Shown here: positions 1 through 8,175 of the stretch, in pieces
Layout: the number at the start of each line of letters is the position of its first letter
Position numbering within the stretch: the stretch's first letter is position 1
Notes under the pieces: model-generated
Told to the model about the DNA's origin: nothing
What the model saw: the letters and a program-made list of their open reading frames with translations, nothing else
The model's database searches: none
DNA from: Gammaproteobacteria bacterium
GTDB lineage: Bacteria; Pseudomonadota; Gammaproteobacteria; Beggiatoales; Beggiatoaceae
Length of the DNA: 38,992 nt
Assembly (NCBI GenBank): GCA_003645255.1
Contig: QNES01000018.1
Span: 1 to 38,992 of the forward strand
Direction of reading: 5' to 3'
Made by a program: the position numbers and the translations under genes

Positions 1-214
1 AAAATTTATCAGGTGCAGCAAGCCCTACGCGAATAGAGCCTAGGGCATAGCCATAACTATCTTGATAAGCTTTGCTAATTTGAACAGCACTGTAGGTAAA
101 ATGTTCCCTAACCAGGGATAAAGCTTTTGCTCCCGCCTGGGAAGCGATTTCTACGACAGCCGGGCTGTCGAGTAATGAACCAAATAAGGATTGTAGGAGA
201 GTTGAAGGTAACAT
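1..214 (-). CDS. Hypothetical protein, N-terminal 71 residues (runs off left edge)
   Basis: An open frame starts at the ATG whose first base is 214 and is still open at base 1, so the C-terminal part lies outside the window. It begins MLPSTLLQSLFGSLLDSP and continues with a helical, mildly amphipathic segment containing SKAYQDSYGYALGSIRVGL. I do not recognise the family. It lies downstream of the PP2C phosphatase on the same strand, separated by about 125 bp that hold a TAGGGTGGGC-type hairpin, so co-transcription is possible but not shown. No signal peptide or metal-binding motif is visible in this part. Confidence 0.6.
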   Translation of the reverse strand, partial: MLPSTLLQSLFGSLLDSPAVVEIASQAGAKALSLVREHFTYSAVQISKAYQDSYGYALGSIRVGLAAPDKF

Positions 215-263
215 AATGTTAATGTTCTAAAATTTATTGAATAGGGCAATCCTTACCGATGAT

Positions 264-289
264 GGTGGGCAAAAAACCACTTGCCCACC
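264..289. repeat. TAGGGTGGGC-family hairpin repeat
   Basis: GGTGGGCAA (264-272) pairs with TTGCCCACC (281-289) around a short A-rich loop. The same motif occurs at least eight more times in the window, always between or at the edges of genes. Confidence 0.8.
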
Positions 290-338
290 CTACAAAAACG
301 CCAAACATTTGGGTGATTAATTGAACAAAATCAACTAC

Positions 339-1205
339 TTAAAAATGAAGACTCGCCCAGAATATTAGGTTCAATATCAGCAATAAAACGAATAAACGCG
401 TTTGCCAACGCCCAAATTTGGCTTGTTTTTTCACTGGATTGAATTCATTGGGTACCTCAACAACTAAAGCAGTCGTATTATCTTGAGCAGGTTTAGCTTT
501 ATCTTTAACAGCTTCTAATAATTTATTGACTAATTTTTTGATCGACAAAGGTTTAGCTAAAATTTTGCTCAATTCTGCATTGGAAAGTGTTAATATGCCA
601 TCACTGGCTAACAGCACACGGTCCCCTGGGTATAATTCTATAGATTGAGCTGATTGATCAATCAGATCAATCTGAGTTCCGACAAGCGCAGAAAGTAACA
701 TATTACGATCAGGATGTATTGCCGCTTCTTGGGGAGTGAGTTCACCGAGTTTAACTTGTTCTTGTAAAAAAGGCTTCATAGAATGATCAGCATTTAAGCG
801 GCGCAATCGCCCAGCACTATATAGCCATAGGGGAGAATCACCTACGCTAATCCATTCTAATTTGCTGTCATGGATAGCAACGCCAACCAATGTGCAGCCC
901 ATTCCTTTTAATTTAGGTTGGGATTGTGCCTTTAAAAGTAATTGATGATTAGCTTGTAGCAATGCTTTATATAGCCGCTTTGCGACTTCTCCGCGGACAG
1001 TATGATAATGATTTTTAAAGGCATCAACCGCACAACGGCTGGCAACTGCCCCCCCTTGATGCCCTCCCATGCCATCTGCCAGAACTATCAAAAAATCGTT
1101 TTGCTGACTATTATCAAAGCTAAAATCATCTTCCTGATAATTGCGTTCACCTTGAATACAATTACCAGCATAATTTTTGGAGCGATATAAAAGTTGTTTT
1201 GCCAA
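339..1205 (-). CDS. PP2C-family Ser/Thr protein phosphatase with C-terminal membrane anchor
   Basis: This 288-residue protein is a PPM/PP2C metal-dependent phosphatase that would remove phosphate from Ser/Thr residues. The motifs appear in order: a variant of the N-terminal RxxNED motif (R21, QED 24-26), ADGMGGHQGG (43-52, with metal-binding D44), GMGCT (101-105), VGDS (121-124), ADHS (139-142), ASDG (200-203) and QDNTT (241-245). The catalytic domain ends near 250. A basic linker and one hydrophobic segment (about 269-287) follow at the very C-terminus, so it is probably tail-anchored with the catalytic domain in the cytoplasm. An FHA-domain gene lies 63 bp upstream on the same strand, a usual pairing for phospho-signalling or secretion control. 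No Ser/Thr kinase is visible in the window. Confidence 0.9.
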   Translation of the reverse strand: MAKQLLYRSKNYAGNCIQGERNYQEDDFSFDNSQQNDFLIVLADGMGGHQGGAVASRCAVDAFKNHYHTVRGEVAKRLYKALLQANHQLLLKAQSQPKLKGMGCTLVGVAIHDSKLEWISVGDSPLWLYSAGRLRRLNADHSMKPFLQEQVKLGELTPQEAAIHPDRNMLLSALVGTQIDLIDQSAQSIELYPGDRVLLASDGILTLSNAELSKILAKPLSIKKLVNKLLEAVKDKAKPAQDNTTALVVEVPNEFNPVKKQAKFGRWQTRLFVLLLILNLIFWASLHF

Positions 1206-1268
1206 TTAAAATGATCTCCTAATTTTGGAATAGGTGATGATAAATCACCACTGTGATGTGAAAATTAT

Positions 1269-1595
1269 TCATAACATCTCCGTGGAATAATTTCCCCTGT
1301 TATAGAGATTTTTAACAGGTGGCACTTGTTTCAGACGCATTGCTAACAATTCGCGTATAGTCACCTGATATTTACCCAACAATAGCTGCTCATTAAGGCT
1401 AACATAAGTTTCTTGAATGGCTATCCAACGTCCACCATATTTGCGATAGGTACCATTAGCACTTTTACGATCCGTCACAAAGTATTTGCCATTACTATCT
1501 TCAGTGAGTTCTAAATGGAAAGCACTGACTGACTGATCGGCATTCGTTATAACAATATCAGCATTTTGACTGCGCCCAATGATATAAGTTTTCAT
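1269..1595 (-). CDS. FHA-domain protein
   Basis: A 108-residue protein made almost entirely of one forkhead-associated domain, which binds phosphothreonine peptides. The conserved elements are GRS (7-9), the Ser/His pair in SAFH about 18 residues later, and NGT in SANGTYRK. It starts at MKTYIIGRSQNADIV and has no signal peptide or membrane segment. It lies directly upstream of the PP2C phosphatase on the same strand, so the two probably form an operon in which phosphopeptide recognition is paired with dephosphorylation. The kinase partner is not in the window. Confidence 0.88.
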   Translation of the reverse strand: MKTYIIGRSQNADIVITNADQSVSAFHLELTEDSNGKYFVTDRKSANGTYRKYGGRWIAIQETYVSLNEQLLLGKYQVTIRELLAMRLKQVPPVKNLYNRGNYSTEML

Positions 1596-1726
1596 AAACC
1601 GCTTATTAAAGACTGTAGTTGAAATATTTTGATTATATCCACATTTAGATTATTAAAAGCACTATTGTGAATAGTGCTTCATTATCAATGAATTTTATTA
1701 TTAACATAAATAAATCGGAAATTAAT

Positions 1727-1981
1727 ATGCCAAGTTATGATTATCGTTGTAAAGAAAACAATCAAGTTGTAGAAGTTAAACATTCTATGAAGGAAAAATT
1801 GAATACTTGGGGTGAGGTGTGTCACTATACAGGTATCGAATTAGGTGATACCTCAGCAGACAGCCCGGTTGAACGCTTAATTGCCGGAGGACAGATTATT
1901 CAAAGTGGAACTTTGAGAAATCCTGAACCGAGTTGTGCCAGCGGTGCTTGCTGTCCTGGTGGGGCATGCGGTTTAGGTTAA
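1727..1981 (+). CDS. FmdB-like small zinc-ribbon-family protein (degenerate)
   Basis: The start is placed at MPSYDYRC, where the FmdB family normally begins and which follows a purine-rich GGAAA stretch; an in-frame ATG 60 bp upstream would add 20 unrelated residues. The protein has 84 residues. FmdB-type proteins usually carry two CxxC knuckles. Here the first is reduced to C8 (YRCKEN) and the second to the lone Cys of EVCHYTG, while a Cys/Gly-rich tail (SCASGACCPGGACGLG) is added. This arrangement, with TWGEVC and SPVERLIAGG, resembles a proteobacterial subgroup I know as 'zinc ribbon domain' proteins. Function is unknown. It converges on the SDR gene across a shared hairpin. Confidence 0.75.
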   Translation: MPSYDYRCKENNQVVEVKHSMKEKLNTWGEVCHYTGIELGDTSADSPVERLIAGGQIIQSGTLRNPEPSCASGACCPGGACGLG

Positions 1982-1989
1982 TTAAGGAA

Positions 1990-2009
1990 GGCAACCCTTC
2001 AGGGTTGCC
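1990..2009 (+). terminator. Hairpin between convergent genes, probable terminator
   Basis: GGCAACCC (1990-1997), loop TTCA, then GGGTTGCC (2002-2009), followed by CCTTTATTAT. It lies between the ends of the FmdB-like gene and the SDR gene and could serve both. The T-tract is short. Confidence 0.65.
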
Positions 2010-2015
2010 CCTTTA

Positions 2016-2867
2016 TTATAAACGTCGTAATACCCAATCCAGGGTACGATGAGGTAGCAATCTCTTCAAACTAGCCAACAAATAAGTGGGAAAAGTAACA
2101 TAATAACGTGGTTGTGGGCGTTTTGACTCCAGGGCATGAATGACTCTTTTTAGCACCGCTTCCGGGGGCAAAGTAAATGGAACAACAGCTTCTTTTGCTA
2201 ATAATCGTTGTTCCATCTGGGTATATTTTTTCCTGTGTATACTATGTTCAGCATCAATATATCGTTTGAACGAAACATAAGAATTAGCACGAAACTTGCT
2301 TTCAATAGGTCCTGGTTCGATCAAAGAAACAAAAATACCCGTATTAGCTAATTCTAAGCGCAAAGTATCCGTTAATCCCTCTAAAGCAAATTTACTCGCA
2401 TTATAAGCACCCCGATAAGCTAAAGTGACGATGCCTAACACAGAACTATTTTGGATAATTCGCCCTTCACCTTGTCGGCGCATGATAGGCAACACTTTAC
2501 AAGTCAATTCATGTGTACCCAATAAATTAGTTTCAAATTGCTGACGCAAAGCATCTCGGCTAAGATCTTCTACTGCGCCAGCTTGTCCATAAGCCCCATT
2601 ATTAAATAAACCATATAATCGCCCTTGAGTTCGTTCTAACACGGTTTGTACAGCTTCATGAATGGATAAAGAATCGTTCAAATCCAATACAAAGCTTTCC
2701 AAACCCTCTTCTTGTAAACGAGCAACATCTTTAGGCTGACGAACAGTTGCAAAAACAGAATAACCTTGATTTTTCAAACCGTGTGCGACACAATATCCTA
2801 TACCACTTGAGCAACCGGTGATAAGTATAGCGCGGGAAGATTTTAACAATTGACGTTTTTTAAACAT
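2016..2867 (-). CDS. SDR-family NAD(P)-dependent oxidoreductase
   Basis: A 283-residue classical short-chain dehydrogenase/reductase. The cofactor-binding motif TGCSSGIG is at 17-24, NNGAYG (the NNAG equivalent) at 89-94, the catalytic Ser in QNSSVLG (141-142) and the catalytic YNASK at 155-159. SLIEPGPIESKF follows, matching the PG motif after the active site in this superfamily. The substrate cannot be read from the sequence; the Tyr-Asn-Ala-Ser-Lys active site and length are close to retinol-dehydrogenase-like or short-chain alcohol dehydrogenase members. It is divergent from the lipoprotein gene at 2886, with only 18 bp between the start codons, so promoters overlap the coding starts. Confidence 0.9.
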   Translation of the reverse strand: MFKKRQLLKSSRAILITGCSSGIGYCVAHGLKNQGYSVFATVRQPKDVARLQEEGLESFVLDLNDSLSIHEAVQTVLERTQGRLYGLFNNGAYGQAGAVEDLSRDALRQQFETNLLGTHELTCKVLPIMRRQGEGRIIQNSSVLGIVTLAYRGAYNASKFALEGLTDTLRLELANTGIFVSLIEPGPIESKFRANSYVSFKRYIDAEHSIHRKKYTQMEQRLLAKEAVVPFTLPPEAVLKRVIHALESKRPQPRYYVTFPTYLLASLKRLLPHRTLDWVLRRL

Positions 2868-2885
2868 AATGAAAAAGGGGAATTT

Positions 2886-3197
2886 ATGTTAGCTTATTTC
2901 TACAAATCCATCAGTATATTTATGATACTTGCATTTCTACTGAGTTGTGCGACGCAGCGCTTGACTTATAGTCAATTTACTCAAATTAAGAAAGGCATGA
3001 CAGAAGAAGAAGTGATTAATATCTTAGGTGAACCAACAAAAGTCACAAGCAGTAGCATTGAAACTGACATTGGCGCAATATTTGGTATTGGCTCATTATC
3101 CGGTACGAATATGATCTGGCATACGAATGATGCCAAAGCGATTGTGATATTTTTGAAGGGGAAAGTAAAAAGTAAAAATTTCACTAACCAATTTTAA
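2886..3197 (+). CDS. BamE/SmpA-OmlA-like small lipoprotein
   Basis: The start is placed at MLAYFYKSISIFM, which follows AAAAAGGGGAATTT and gives a normal signal peptide; an ATG 36 bp upstream would put 12 polar residues in front of it. A lipobox FLLSC places the lipidated Cys at residue 21. The mature part has YSQFTQIKKGMTEEEVINILGEPTKV, the helical motif typical of SmpA/OmlA domains (BamE-like), which sit at the inner face of the outer membrane. At 103 residues it is about the usual length. Whether it is the BAM-complex BamE itself or a paralogue cannot be decided here, since bamE is not normally beside an SDR gene. Confidence 0.75.
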   Translation: MLAYFYKSISIFMILAFLLSCATQRLTYSQFTQIKKGMTEEEVINILGEPTKVTSSSIETDIGAIFGIGSLSGTNMIWHTNDAKAIVIFLKGKVKSKNFTNQF

Positions 3198-3378
3198 CCC
3201 ATTTCAGATTTGAGACCTGACAGATTAAAATTGGGTAATCATTTTTTATGTAGGGTGGGCAAAAAAACACTTCAATGAGTATAGGTTTTATTCTGTTAAT
3301 TCTAAAATTCTATCAATTCTGATTCAGACAGAAAAAGAGTATGAAAAATAATCAGCAAAACCAGGCTAAATTTAACAT

Positions 3379-4776
3379 TCATTCTTTAATAAGTTTCTGT
3401 ATGCTTTTTAAAGAACGTGCCCAAGGTTGAGTATTATTCCGTAACGAAGCAGGAAGTTGTGTAAGGGCAGCCTCCGCTTGAGCGCGTGTCTGATAAATAC
3501 CATAGACCAATACGTACCAATCCTTATCATGATAAATTGTCTTAAACATGGCAACCTCATTGAGGTTATTTTGGGCTATGAATTTTTTTAACGTCAAACG
3601 ATCATAAACCCCCAACACTTGCAAAGTATAAGCATTAGGATTTTGACGGCGTAACCAGTCTTTACCATTGATTTCCGTTTGACCGATTTGATTTGGTAGG
3701 GTAAAATCGCTGTGGGGTACTGGTTTATCAGAGTGACTTATTAGCTCTGATAAACTGGAATTCGTTGAAACAGTCGCGCTATCATGATTTGACAAATCTG
3801 TGGCTCCCGTTTCAAGAATAGGCTGTGGAATAGAGGCATGGTCATATAATGCGGGTGTGGGTAATGCAACCGGTATTTCAGATGTTTCAATCGTTTGTGG
3901 TAAATGGGATTGGGGTGTTTGGAAATAAAAAAACCAGGCAATACCAATTAATATTAACAAAATAGGTATCCCCCAGAGTAATTTTAAATAGGATAAAGAC
4001 TGGAGATGAATCGGCTCCTGTCGTTGTTCAGCAAATTGTTGCAAAATTTGCCCTGCATAGAGATTAATTTCTCCTGGAATACCTTCAGATTCAGTATGAA
4101 TTTTTTTGATGACATCACTGGTAAATGGATGAAAATTGCTATATTGGCTACCATGTAAGCGAAATTGGAGATAGTCACGCACACCTGTTGCAGAAAATGC
4201 GGGAATATCAAGTGTATGAGTCATATTTTTTTGTACAATCTCAAATTCAGGTGTTGCTAAAATGCTCGTAATTTGAGGTTCACAAAATAGCACCACGCGC
4301 ATACGAGTGAGTGGTTTGCCCTGCATAGCTAACTCTATAATAAATTTTAAACTGGCTAAGGGCAACTTATGAGCATCATCGACAAATAACACTGGCAATT
4401 GACCGTTATAACGGGTAGCCGCAATATGGCTAAGTAAACTTTCTTGCAACACTTGAATCGGTTTACCATCTTGACGAACATTAAACGCAGCTAAGATGGC
4501 AGCTATTAACGCTTCAGGAGACAAAGCCGGCGTACTAGCAAGGGGGTAAATCCACCAATGCTCATTCTTTTTTTCCGCAACCCTTTTAAGTTGATTTAAT
4601 AGAGAGGTTTTACCACACCCTGTTTCCGCCAACACTAATAATAGTTGTTCACTATTTTGTATTAAATGGCAAATCAGATTAACTCGTTGGCTCAATTCAG
4701 GTGTGAGATAATACCGACTAATAGTTGAACCAAATGGATCATCAGTGCGTGATGGAGATATTTTAAAATCATGCAT
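3379..4776 (-). CDS. damX: DamX-like protein: AAA ATPase, TM segment and SPOR domain
   Basis: The 465-residue protein has an ExeA-like AAA ATPase (Walker A AETGCGKT at 50-57; Walker B VLFVDDAH at 129-136), one transmembrane helix (about 267-285), a proline-rich periplasmic linker, and a C-terminal SPOR domain (about 378-458, NAYTLQVLGVYDR to TQPWARSL) that binds denuded peptidoglycan at the septum. This architecture and its position downstream of aroK-aroB match the damX neighbour of many gammaproteobacteria, where the protein takes part in cell division. A tnpB gene has been inserted between it and aroB. Instead of a Shine-Dalgarno sequence, the start codon is preceded by tandem TAACAAC heptamers. 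Confidence 0.85.
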   Translation of the reverse strand: MHDFKISPSRTDDPFGSTISRYYLTPELSQRVNLICHLIQNSEQLLLVLAETGCGKTSLLNQLKRVAEKKNEHWWIYPLASTPALSPEALIAAILAAFNVRQDGKPIQVLQESLLSHIAATRYNGQLPVLFVDDAHKLPLASLKFIIELAMQGKPLTRMRVVLFCEPQITSILATPEFEIVQKNMTHTLDIPAFSATGVRDYLQFRLHGSQYSNFHPFTSDVIKKIHTESEGIPGEINLYAGQILQQFAEQRQEPIHLQSLSYLKLLWGIPILLILIGIAWFFYFQTPQSHLPQTIETSEIPVALPTPALYDHASIPQPILETGATDLSNHDSATVSTNSSLSELISHSDKPVPHSDFTLPNQIGQTEINGKDWLRRQNPNAYTLQVLGVYDRLTLKKFIAQNNLNEVAMFKTIYHDKDWYVLVYGIYQTRAQAEAALTQLPASLRNNTQPWARSLKSIQKLIKE

Positions 4777-4808
4777 ATTAGTTATTAGTTGTTAGTTGTT
4801 AGTTGTTA
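4777..4808 (-). repeat. TAACAAC heptamer array abutting the damX start codon
   Basis: Read on the minus strand: three perfect TAACAAC units, then TAATAAC, then TAAT joined directly to the ATG of the DamX-like gene. No Shine-Dalgarno sequence is present, so the array occupies the ribosome-binding region. Confidence 0.85.
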
Positions 4809-4874
4809 TTTCACAAATGGAATAAGAATTTTATTTTTGATGCGGGGTTTGCAAACATAAATGTAGAAATGTAG

Positions 4875-4903
4875 GGTGGGTAGGAATTTCATTACAACCC
4901 ACC
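4875..4903. repeat. TAGGGTGGGC-family hairpin repeat (variant)
   Basis: GGTGGGT (875-881) and ACCCACC (897-903 within the 4800s) form a stem around an AT-rich loop, a variant of the genome-typical repeat. It is downstream of tnpB and upstream of the damX heptamer array. Confidence 0.7.
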
Positions 4904-4953
4904 GTTCCGTTGAAAATAGGATACTAAAATGATTTATCTAAACAACTAGGTTC

Positions 4954-5003
4954 GATTAATATTAATCTTTATTAAAATATATTAAAACATTTTATTAAAA
5001 TGT
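4954..5003 (-). other. Palindromic segment at the tnpB 3' end, candidate element end / omega-RNA region
   Basis: A perfect 14-bp palindrome GATTAATATTAATC (4954-4967) is followed by AT-rich DNA and a stem ACATTTT...AAAATGT (4987-5003) that includes the tnpB stop codon. In IS200/IS605 elements this side carries the right-end hairpins and the omega RNA. The assignment is inference from position. Confidence 0.4.
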
Positions 5004-6215
5004 ATTCATAACCTTAAATGGTGCGAACCCGGCACCTCTATTCCGTATCTCTATAAGTGAATCAAGAGCTTCTGGAACTACTTTTTTAATGATACCTATC
5101 GCACCATTCAAATCTGCATTAATTATACCTTTAGACCATTGATACAAACCTCTACCAATACGTTTACCCGTAAAGCTATGTGATTCACCCTTTTTATAAA
5201 TAGGCAATGGATCATTGTCTAAGTGACTTGATTTGGAGGTATAAGATTCTTCGGTAAAAACAACATCAATACCCATATCGAAGGCCTTATATGCAATCAT
5301 TGCTTTGAACTTATCATAAGGGATCGAAACAAAATTTTGATTGTTCTTTTTGCCAATATTGATTTCCTGTTTCCAGTGCTTGTTTTCACCGATAATAATT
5401 AAACCACTATTAGTTTCTACTGCATAATCAATAATATTTCTACTCGCTTTATGAAGGTAATCATCTATTTTTTGCTCTCGTTTTTTTGACAGACGGCCAA
5501 TTGAATGACTTGGCACTGATTCACCAATAAACGACATCAGTTTAGCTTTTTTCTTATTAAAGTATTGATTTATGGATTTTAAGGGTTTGCCATTTATCAA
5601 CATTGGATGTACATCTGGTTGATTTGAGACTAATGTAGCTAAATTATTTAACCCAAGGTCAATACCTAAAACATTATCATGAGTTAATTTCTCATTTGGC
5701 ACCTCTTTTTTATAAACAACTTCAATCACAAAATGCCTGTATTTTGGAATGAGACGTACTTGTTGCAGGTTGTTAACAGTTGTATTTAATACAGGCAATT
5801 CAGCCTTTTTGGGAAAACGGATTTGATTGTTGGTTAATTTACATTGTTGATTAGTAAAGATAACGATATTCAAACCCTTTTCTTTGTCCTTATATTTGGG
5901 TAATTTAGGTCTACCCTTGAATTTATCAGGATTCTTCTTGTATTCCTGATTTGATTTAAAAAATGATTGGAAGGAATTTTCAACTAATCTTAAAACTTGT
6001 TGTGAAGATTGGGCTGGTAGACCTTTATAAACCACTGGATAATCACGTTTGATTATCTTATCCATCGTGTTATAATTGATAATCTTATGGTTTTTTATAA
6101 AATTTTGCCTCATAATAAATGTGGCGCAATTATATAAATTTTTTGAGGAATAAGATAAATCAATTAATCGTTGATTCATATTGACAATATGTCGTTCAAC
6201 TCTGGTAACTTGCAT
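4995..6215 (-). CDS. tnpB: TnpB, RNA-guided endonuclease of an IS200/IS605-type element (no zinc-finger cysteines)
   Basis: The 406-residue protein has the OrfB/TnpB architecture: a helical N-terminal part and a split RuvC-like nuclease with D186 in LGIDLGLNN, E277 in IIIGENKHW and D368 in INADLNGAIG. All three acidic residues are present, so the nuclease could be active. The usual CxxC...CxxC zinc finger between motifs II and III is missing; the region reads YTSKSSHLDNDPLPIYKKG, as in a recognised TnpB subgroup. There is no tnpA in the window, so the element is a solo tnpB that would need help to transpose. TnpB proteins use an omega RNA made from the 3' end of the gene and the adjacent element end, here expected below 4995. 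It separates aroB from damX. Confidence 0.9.
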   Translation of the reverse strand: MQVTRVERHIVNMNQRLIDLSYSSKNLYNCATFIMRQNFIKNHKIINYNTMDKIIKRDYPVVYKGLPAQSSQQVLRLVENSFQSFFKSNQEYKKNPDKFKGRPKLPKYKDKEKGLNIVIFTNQQCKLTNNQIRFPKKAELPVLNTTVNNLQQVRLIPKYRHFVIEVVYKKEVPNEKLTHDNVLGIDLGLNNLATLVSNQPDVHPMLINGKPLKSINQYFNKKKAKLMSFIGESVPSHSIGRLSKKREQKIDDYLHKASRNIIDYAVETNSGLIIIGENKHWKQEINIGKKNNQNFVSIPYDKFKAMIAYKAFDMGIDVVFTEESYTSKSSHLDNDPLPIYKKGESHSFTGKRIGRGLYQWSKGIINADLNGAIGIIKKVVPEALDSLIEIRNRGAGFAPFKVMNTF

Positions 6216-6327
6216 TGGATAACAGTTTTCCTTGAAATATCTTGATTGATAAATTTATAGACCGATCTATCTGCGTGATTATAACGACTATTACCTCAAA
6301 TTTCTACCCTAACATATTCGCTTAAAG

Positions 6328-6416
6328 TTGGTTATTTGTGATAGCTTTAATACTTTTTGTACTTTCACAAATACCAATATAACATATTTTATAATTATTA
6401 AAATATATATTTTAAT
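6328..6416. other. Hairpins between tnpB and aroB, candidate element left end
   Basis: TTGGTTATTTGTGA (6328-6341) pairs with TCACAAATACCAA (6365-6377) with one bulged base. A perfect 20-bp AT palindrome follows at 6397-6416. The hairpins lie upstream of tnpB and 26 bp or more beyond the aroB stop, so they could be the left-end structure of the insertion or an aroB terminator. I see no gene in 6216-6442. Confidence 0.4.
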
Positions 6417-6442
6417 ATTATTTAATATATTTAGTTACTATA

Positions 6443-7525
6443 CTAAACTTCAATTGTAGATTTCAGCGTCTGTTCTAACAACTGATGATCATACTCATCA
6501 ACAATTTGTGCCATCCCTAAACCTTTTAATAATACTAAACGAATTTTTCCTTCACAGACTTTCTTATCAACCCGCATCAATGCTAACATTTGTTCAGCTG
6601 TCAAACCTTTTGGAATCTGAGTGGGCAAAGCCATATTTTCTATCAGTGCAATAATCCGCATAACATCAGCATCACTTATCCAACCCAACCGTGCCGACAT
6701 TTGTGCTGCTAAACACAAACCAATAGCAATCGCCTCGCCATGCAAAATCTGTCCATAGCCTAGCCCTGTTTCAATCGCATGTCCAAAGGTGTGACCCAAA
6801 TTGAGCAAAACCCTTCGTCCACTTTCACGTTCATCTTCTGCCACAATCCGAGCTTTGTTTTGACAACAATGGGCAATAGCAAAACTAAGTGCCTGCGAAT
6901 CGCGATTCAACAAATCCTTCGTATGAATTTCTAACCAATCAAAAAAGGCTAAATCATTGATTAATCCATATTTAATCACCTCAGCCAATCCTGCACACAA
7001 TTGTCTATCGTCTAACGTTTCCAAAGTATCAGTATCTATAACCACACATTGGGGTTGATAAAACGCCCCTATCATATTCTTACCATAAGGATGATTAACC
7101 CCAGTTTTACCACCAACAGAGGAATCAACTTGAGCCAGCAAAGTCGTCGGTATCTGAATAAATGGCACCCCACGTTGATAACAAGCAGCGGCAAAACCGG
7201 CCATATCGCCCACCACACCTCCACCTAGTGCAACTAATGTTGTTTGACGATCAAAACGCTCACGGAGTAAAGTATCAAAAATCTGATTTAACACCTCTAA
7301 ATTTTTATACGCTTCCCCATCCGGTAAAATCACTGAAGTGGTTTGAAAATCGGTCAAAGCAGCTAGGGCTTTGTCCAAATATAAAGGAGCAACGGTTTCA
7401 TTACTGACCACCAATACTTGCCGCCCCTTAATATGCGTCTTAACTAACGCCGCTTGTCCCAATAATGATTGACCTATATAAATAGGATAACTACGCGTAC
7501 CTAAATCAACTTGTAATGTCTTCAT
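6443..7525 (-). CDS. aroB: 3-dehydroquinate synthase
   Basis: AroB converts DAHP to 3-dehydroquinate, the second step of the shikimate pathway, using NAD and a divalent metal. Counting from the chosen ATG at 7525 ([18 protein letters not shown], where the family normally starts), the protein has 360 residues, the standard length. The NAD-binding GGGVVGD is at 101-107, the active-site stretch [15 protein letters not shown] at 131-145, and a metal-ligand motif GHTFGHAIE lies further on. A TTG four codons upstream is possible but less likely. It follows aroK on the same strand with a 49-bp gap, the usual aroKB pair. Confidence 0.96.
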   Translation of the reverse strand: MKTLQVDLGTRSYPIYIGQSLLGQAALVKTHIKGRQVLVVSNETVAPLYLDKALAALTDFQTTSVILPDGEAYKNLEVLNQIFDTLLRERFDRQTTLVALGGGVVGDMAGFAAACYQRGVPFIQIPTTLLAQVDSSVGGKTGVNHPYGKNMIGAFYQPQCVVIDTDTLETLDDRQLCAGLAEVIKYGLINDLAFFDWLEIHTKDLLNRDSQALSFAIAHCCQNKARIVAEDERESGRRVLLNLGHTFGHAIETGLGYGQILHGEAIAIGLCLAAQMSARLGWISDADVMRIIALIENMALPTQIPKGLTAEQMLALMRVDKKVCEGKIRLVLLKGLGMAQIVDEYDHQLLEQTLKSTIEV

Positions 7526-7574
7526 ATTTGCTATCAATCATTCGTTATGAGCTATGATTCTTCTTTTATTAATA

Positions 7575-8093
7575 TTATAATGCTTGCAAATGTTTAAGAA
7601 TGATCGTGACAACCTTACGTATACTACACCTGCTCGTTTTGATTGTCACATCCGCTACTTTTTGATACAGCGGATGCCGTTCTAAAAGAAGGGTTTCTAA
7701 TTTTTCACGGGGATTTGCCGTTTTCAACAATGGACGATTATGATTATGAATAGTGCGTTCTAATAAATCATCAACAGGCGCTTGCAAATAAATAACATAT
7801 CCACGACTTTGTAAATACTTACGATTATCAGCATTTAAAACAACCCCACCACCAGTGGATAAAATAAGATTATTTCGCCGAGTCAATTTTGCAATAATCG
7901 TTCGCTCACGCCTACGAAAACTCAATTCACCTTCACATTCAAAAATAACAGGAATTTTGACACCCGCTTGTTTTTCAATTTCATGATCGCTATCTACAAA
8001 GGTTTTACGCAATTCATTAGCAAGATGATGACCGATTGTGGTTTTACCCACGCCCATTGGGCCAACTAAAAAAATATTTTTAAAAATACTCAT
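7575..8093 (-). CDS. aroK: Shikimate kinase
   Basis: This 172-residue kinase phosphorylates shikimate at the 3-OH with ATP. The P-loop GPMGVGKTT is at 11-19, the shikimate-binding DSDHEIE at 34-40, then FRRRER and the STGGGVV loop, as in AroK/AroL. The lid region LLERTIHNHNRPLL carries the conserved Arg of the RPLL motif. It is the first gene of the minus-strand aroK-aroB cluster and is divergent from the DUF1624-type gene across an 82-bp gap with a perfect inverted repeat. Confidence 0.96.
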   Translation of the reverse strand: MSIFKNIFLVGPMGVGKTTIGHHLANELRKTFVDSDHEIEKQAGVKIPVIFECEGELSFRRRERTIIAKLTRRNNLILSTGGGVVLNADNRKYLQSRGYVIYLQAPVDDLLERTIHNHNRPLLKTANPREKLETLLLERHPLYQKVADVTIKTSRCSIRKVVTIILKHLQAL

Positions 8094-8106
8094 TATTATT
8101 AATCCT

Positions 8107-8134
8107 ATTGCCTTAAAATAAATTTTAAGGCAAT
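8107..8134. repeat. Perfect 13-bp inverted repeat between divergent genes
   Basis: ATTGCCTTAAAAT (8107-8119) and ATTTTAAGGCAAT (8122-8134) form a near-continuous palindrome between aroK and the DUF1624-type gene. It could be an operator or a cruciform; there is no T-tract in either direction that would make it a good terminator. Confidence 0.7.
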
Positions 8135-8175
8135 TAAGAGCCTTTTAATTTTTTTGAAGTCATTGACAATTGAAA

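Noticed and set aside
5200-5240. Loss of zinc-finger cysteines as evidence that tnpB is dead
   Set aside because: A recognised TnpB subgroup naturally has TSKxxxLDxDP in this place, and all catalytic acids are intact.
7526-7537. TTG start four codons upstream of the aroB ATG
   Set aside because: Known AroB proteins begin at the MKTLQV-like position, and the extra residues match nothing.
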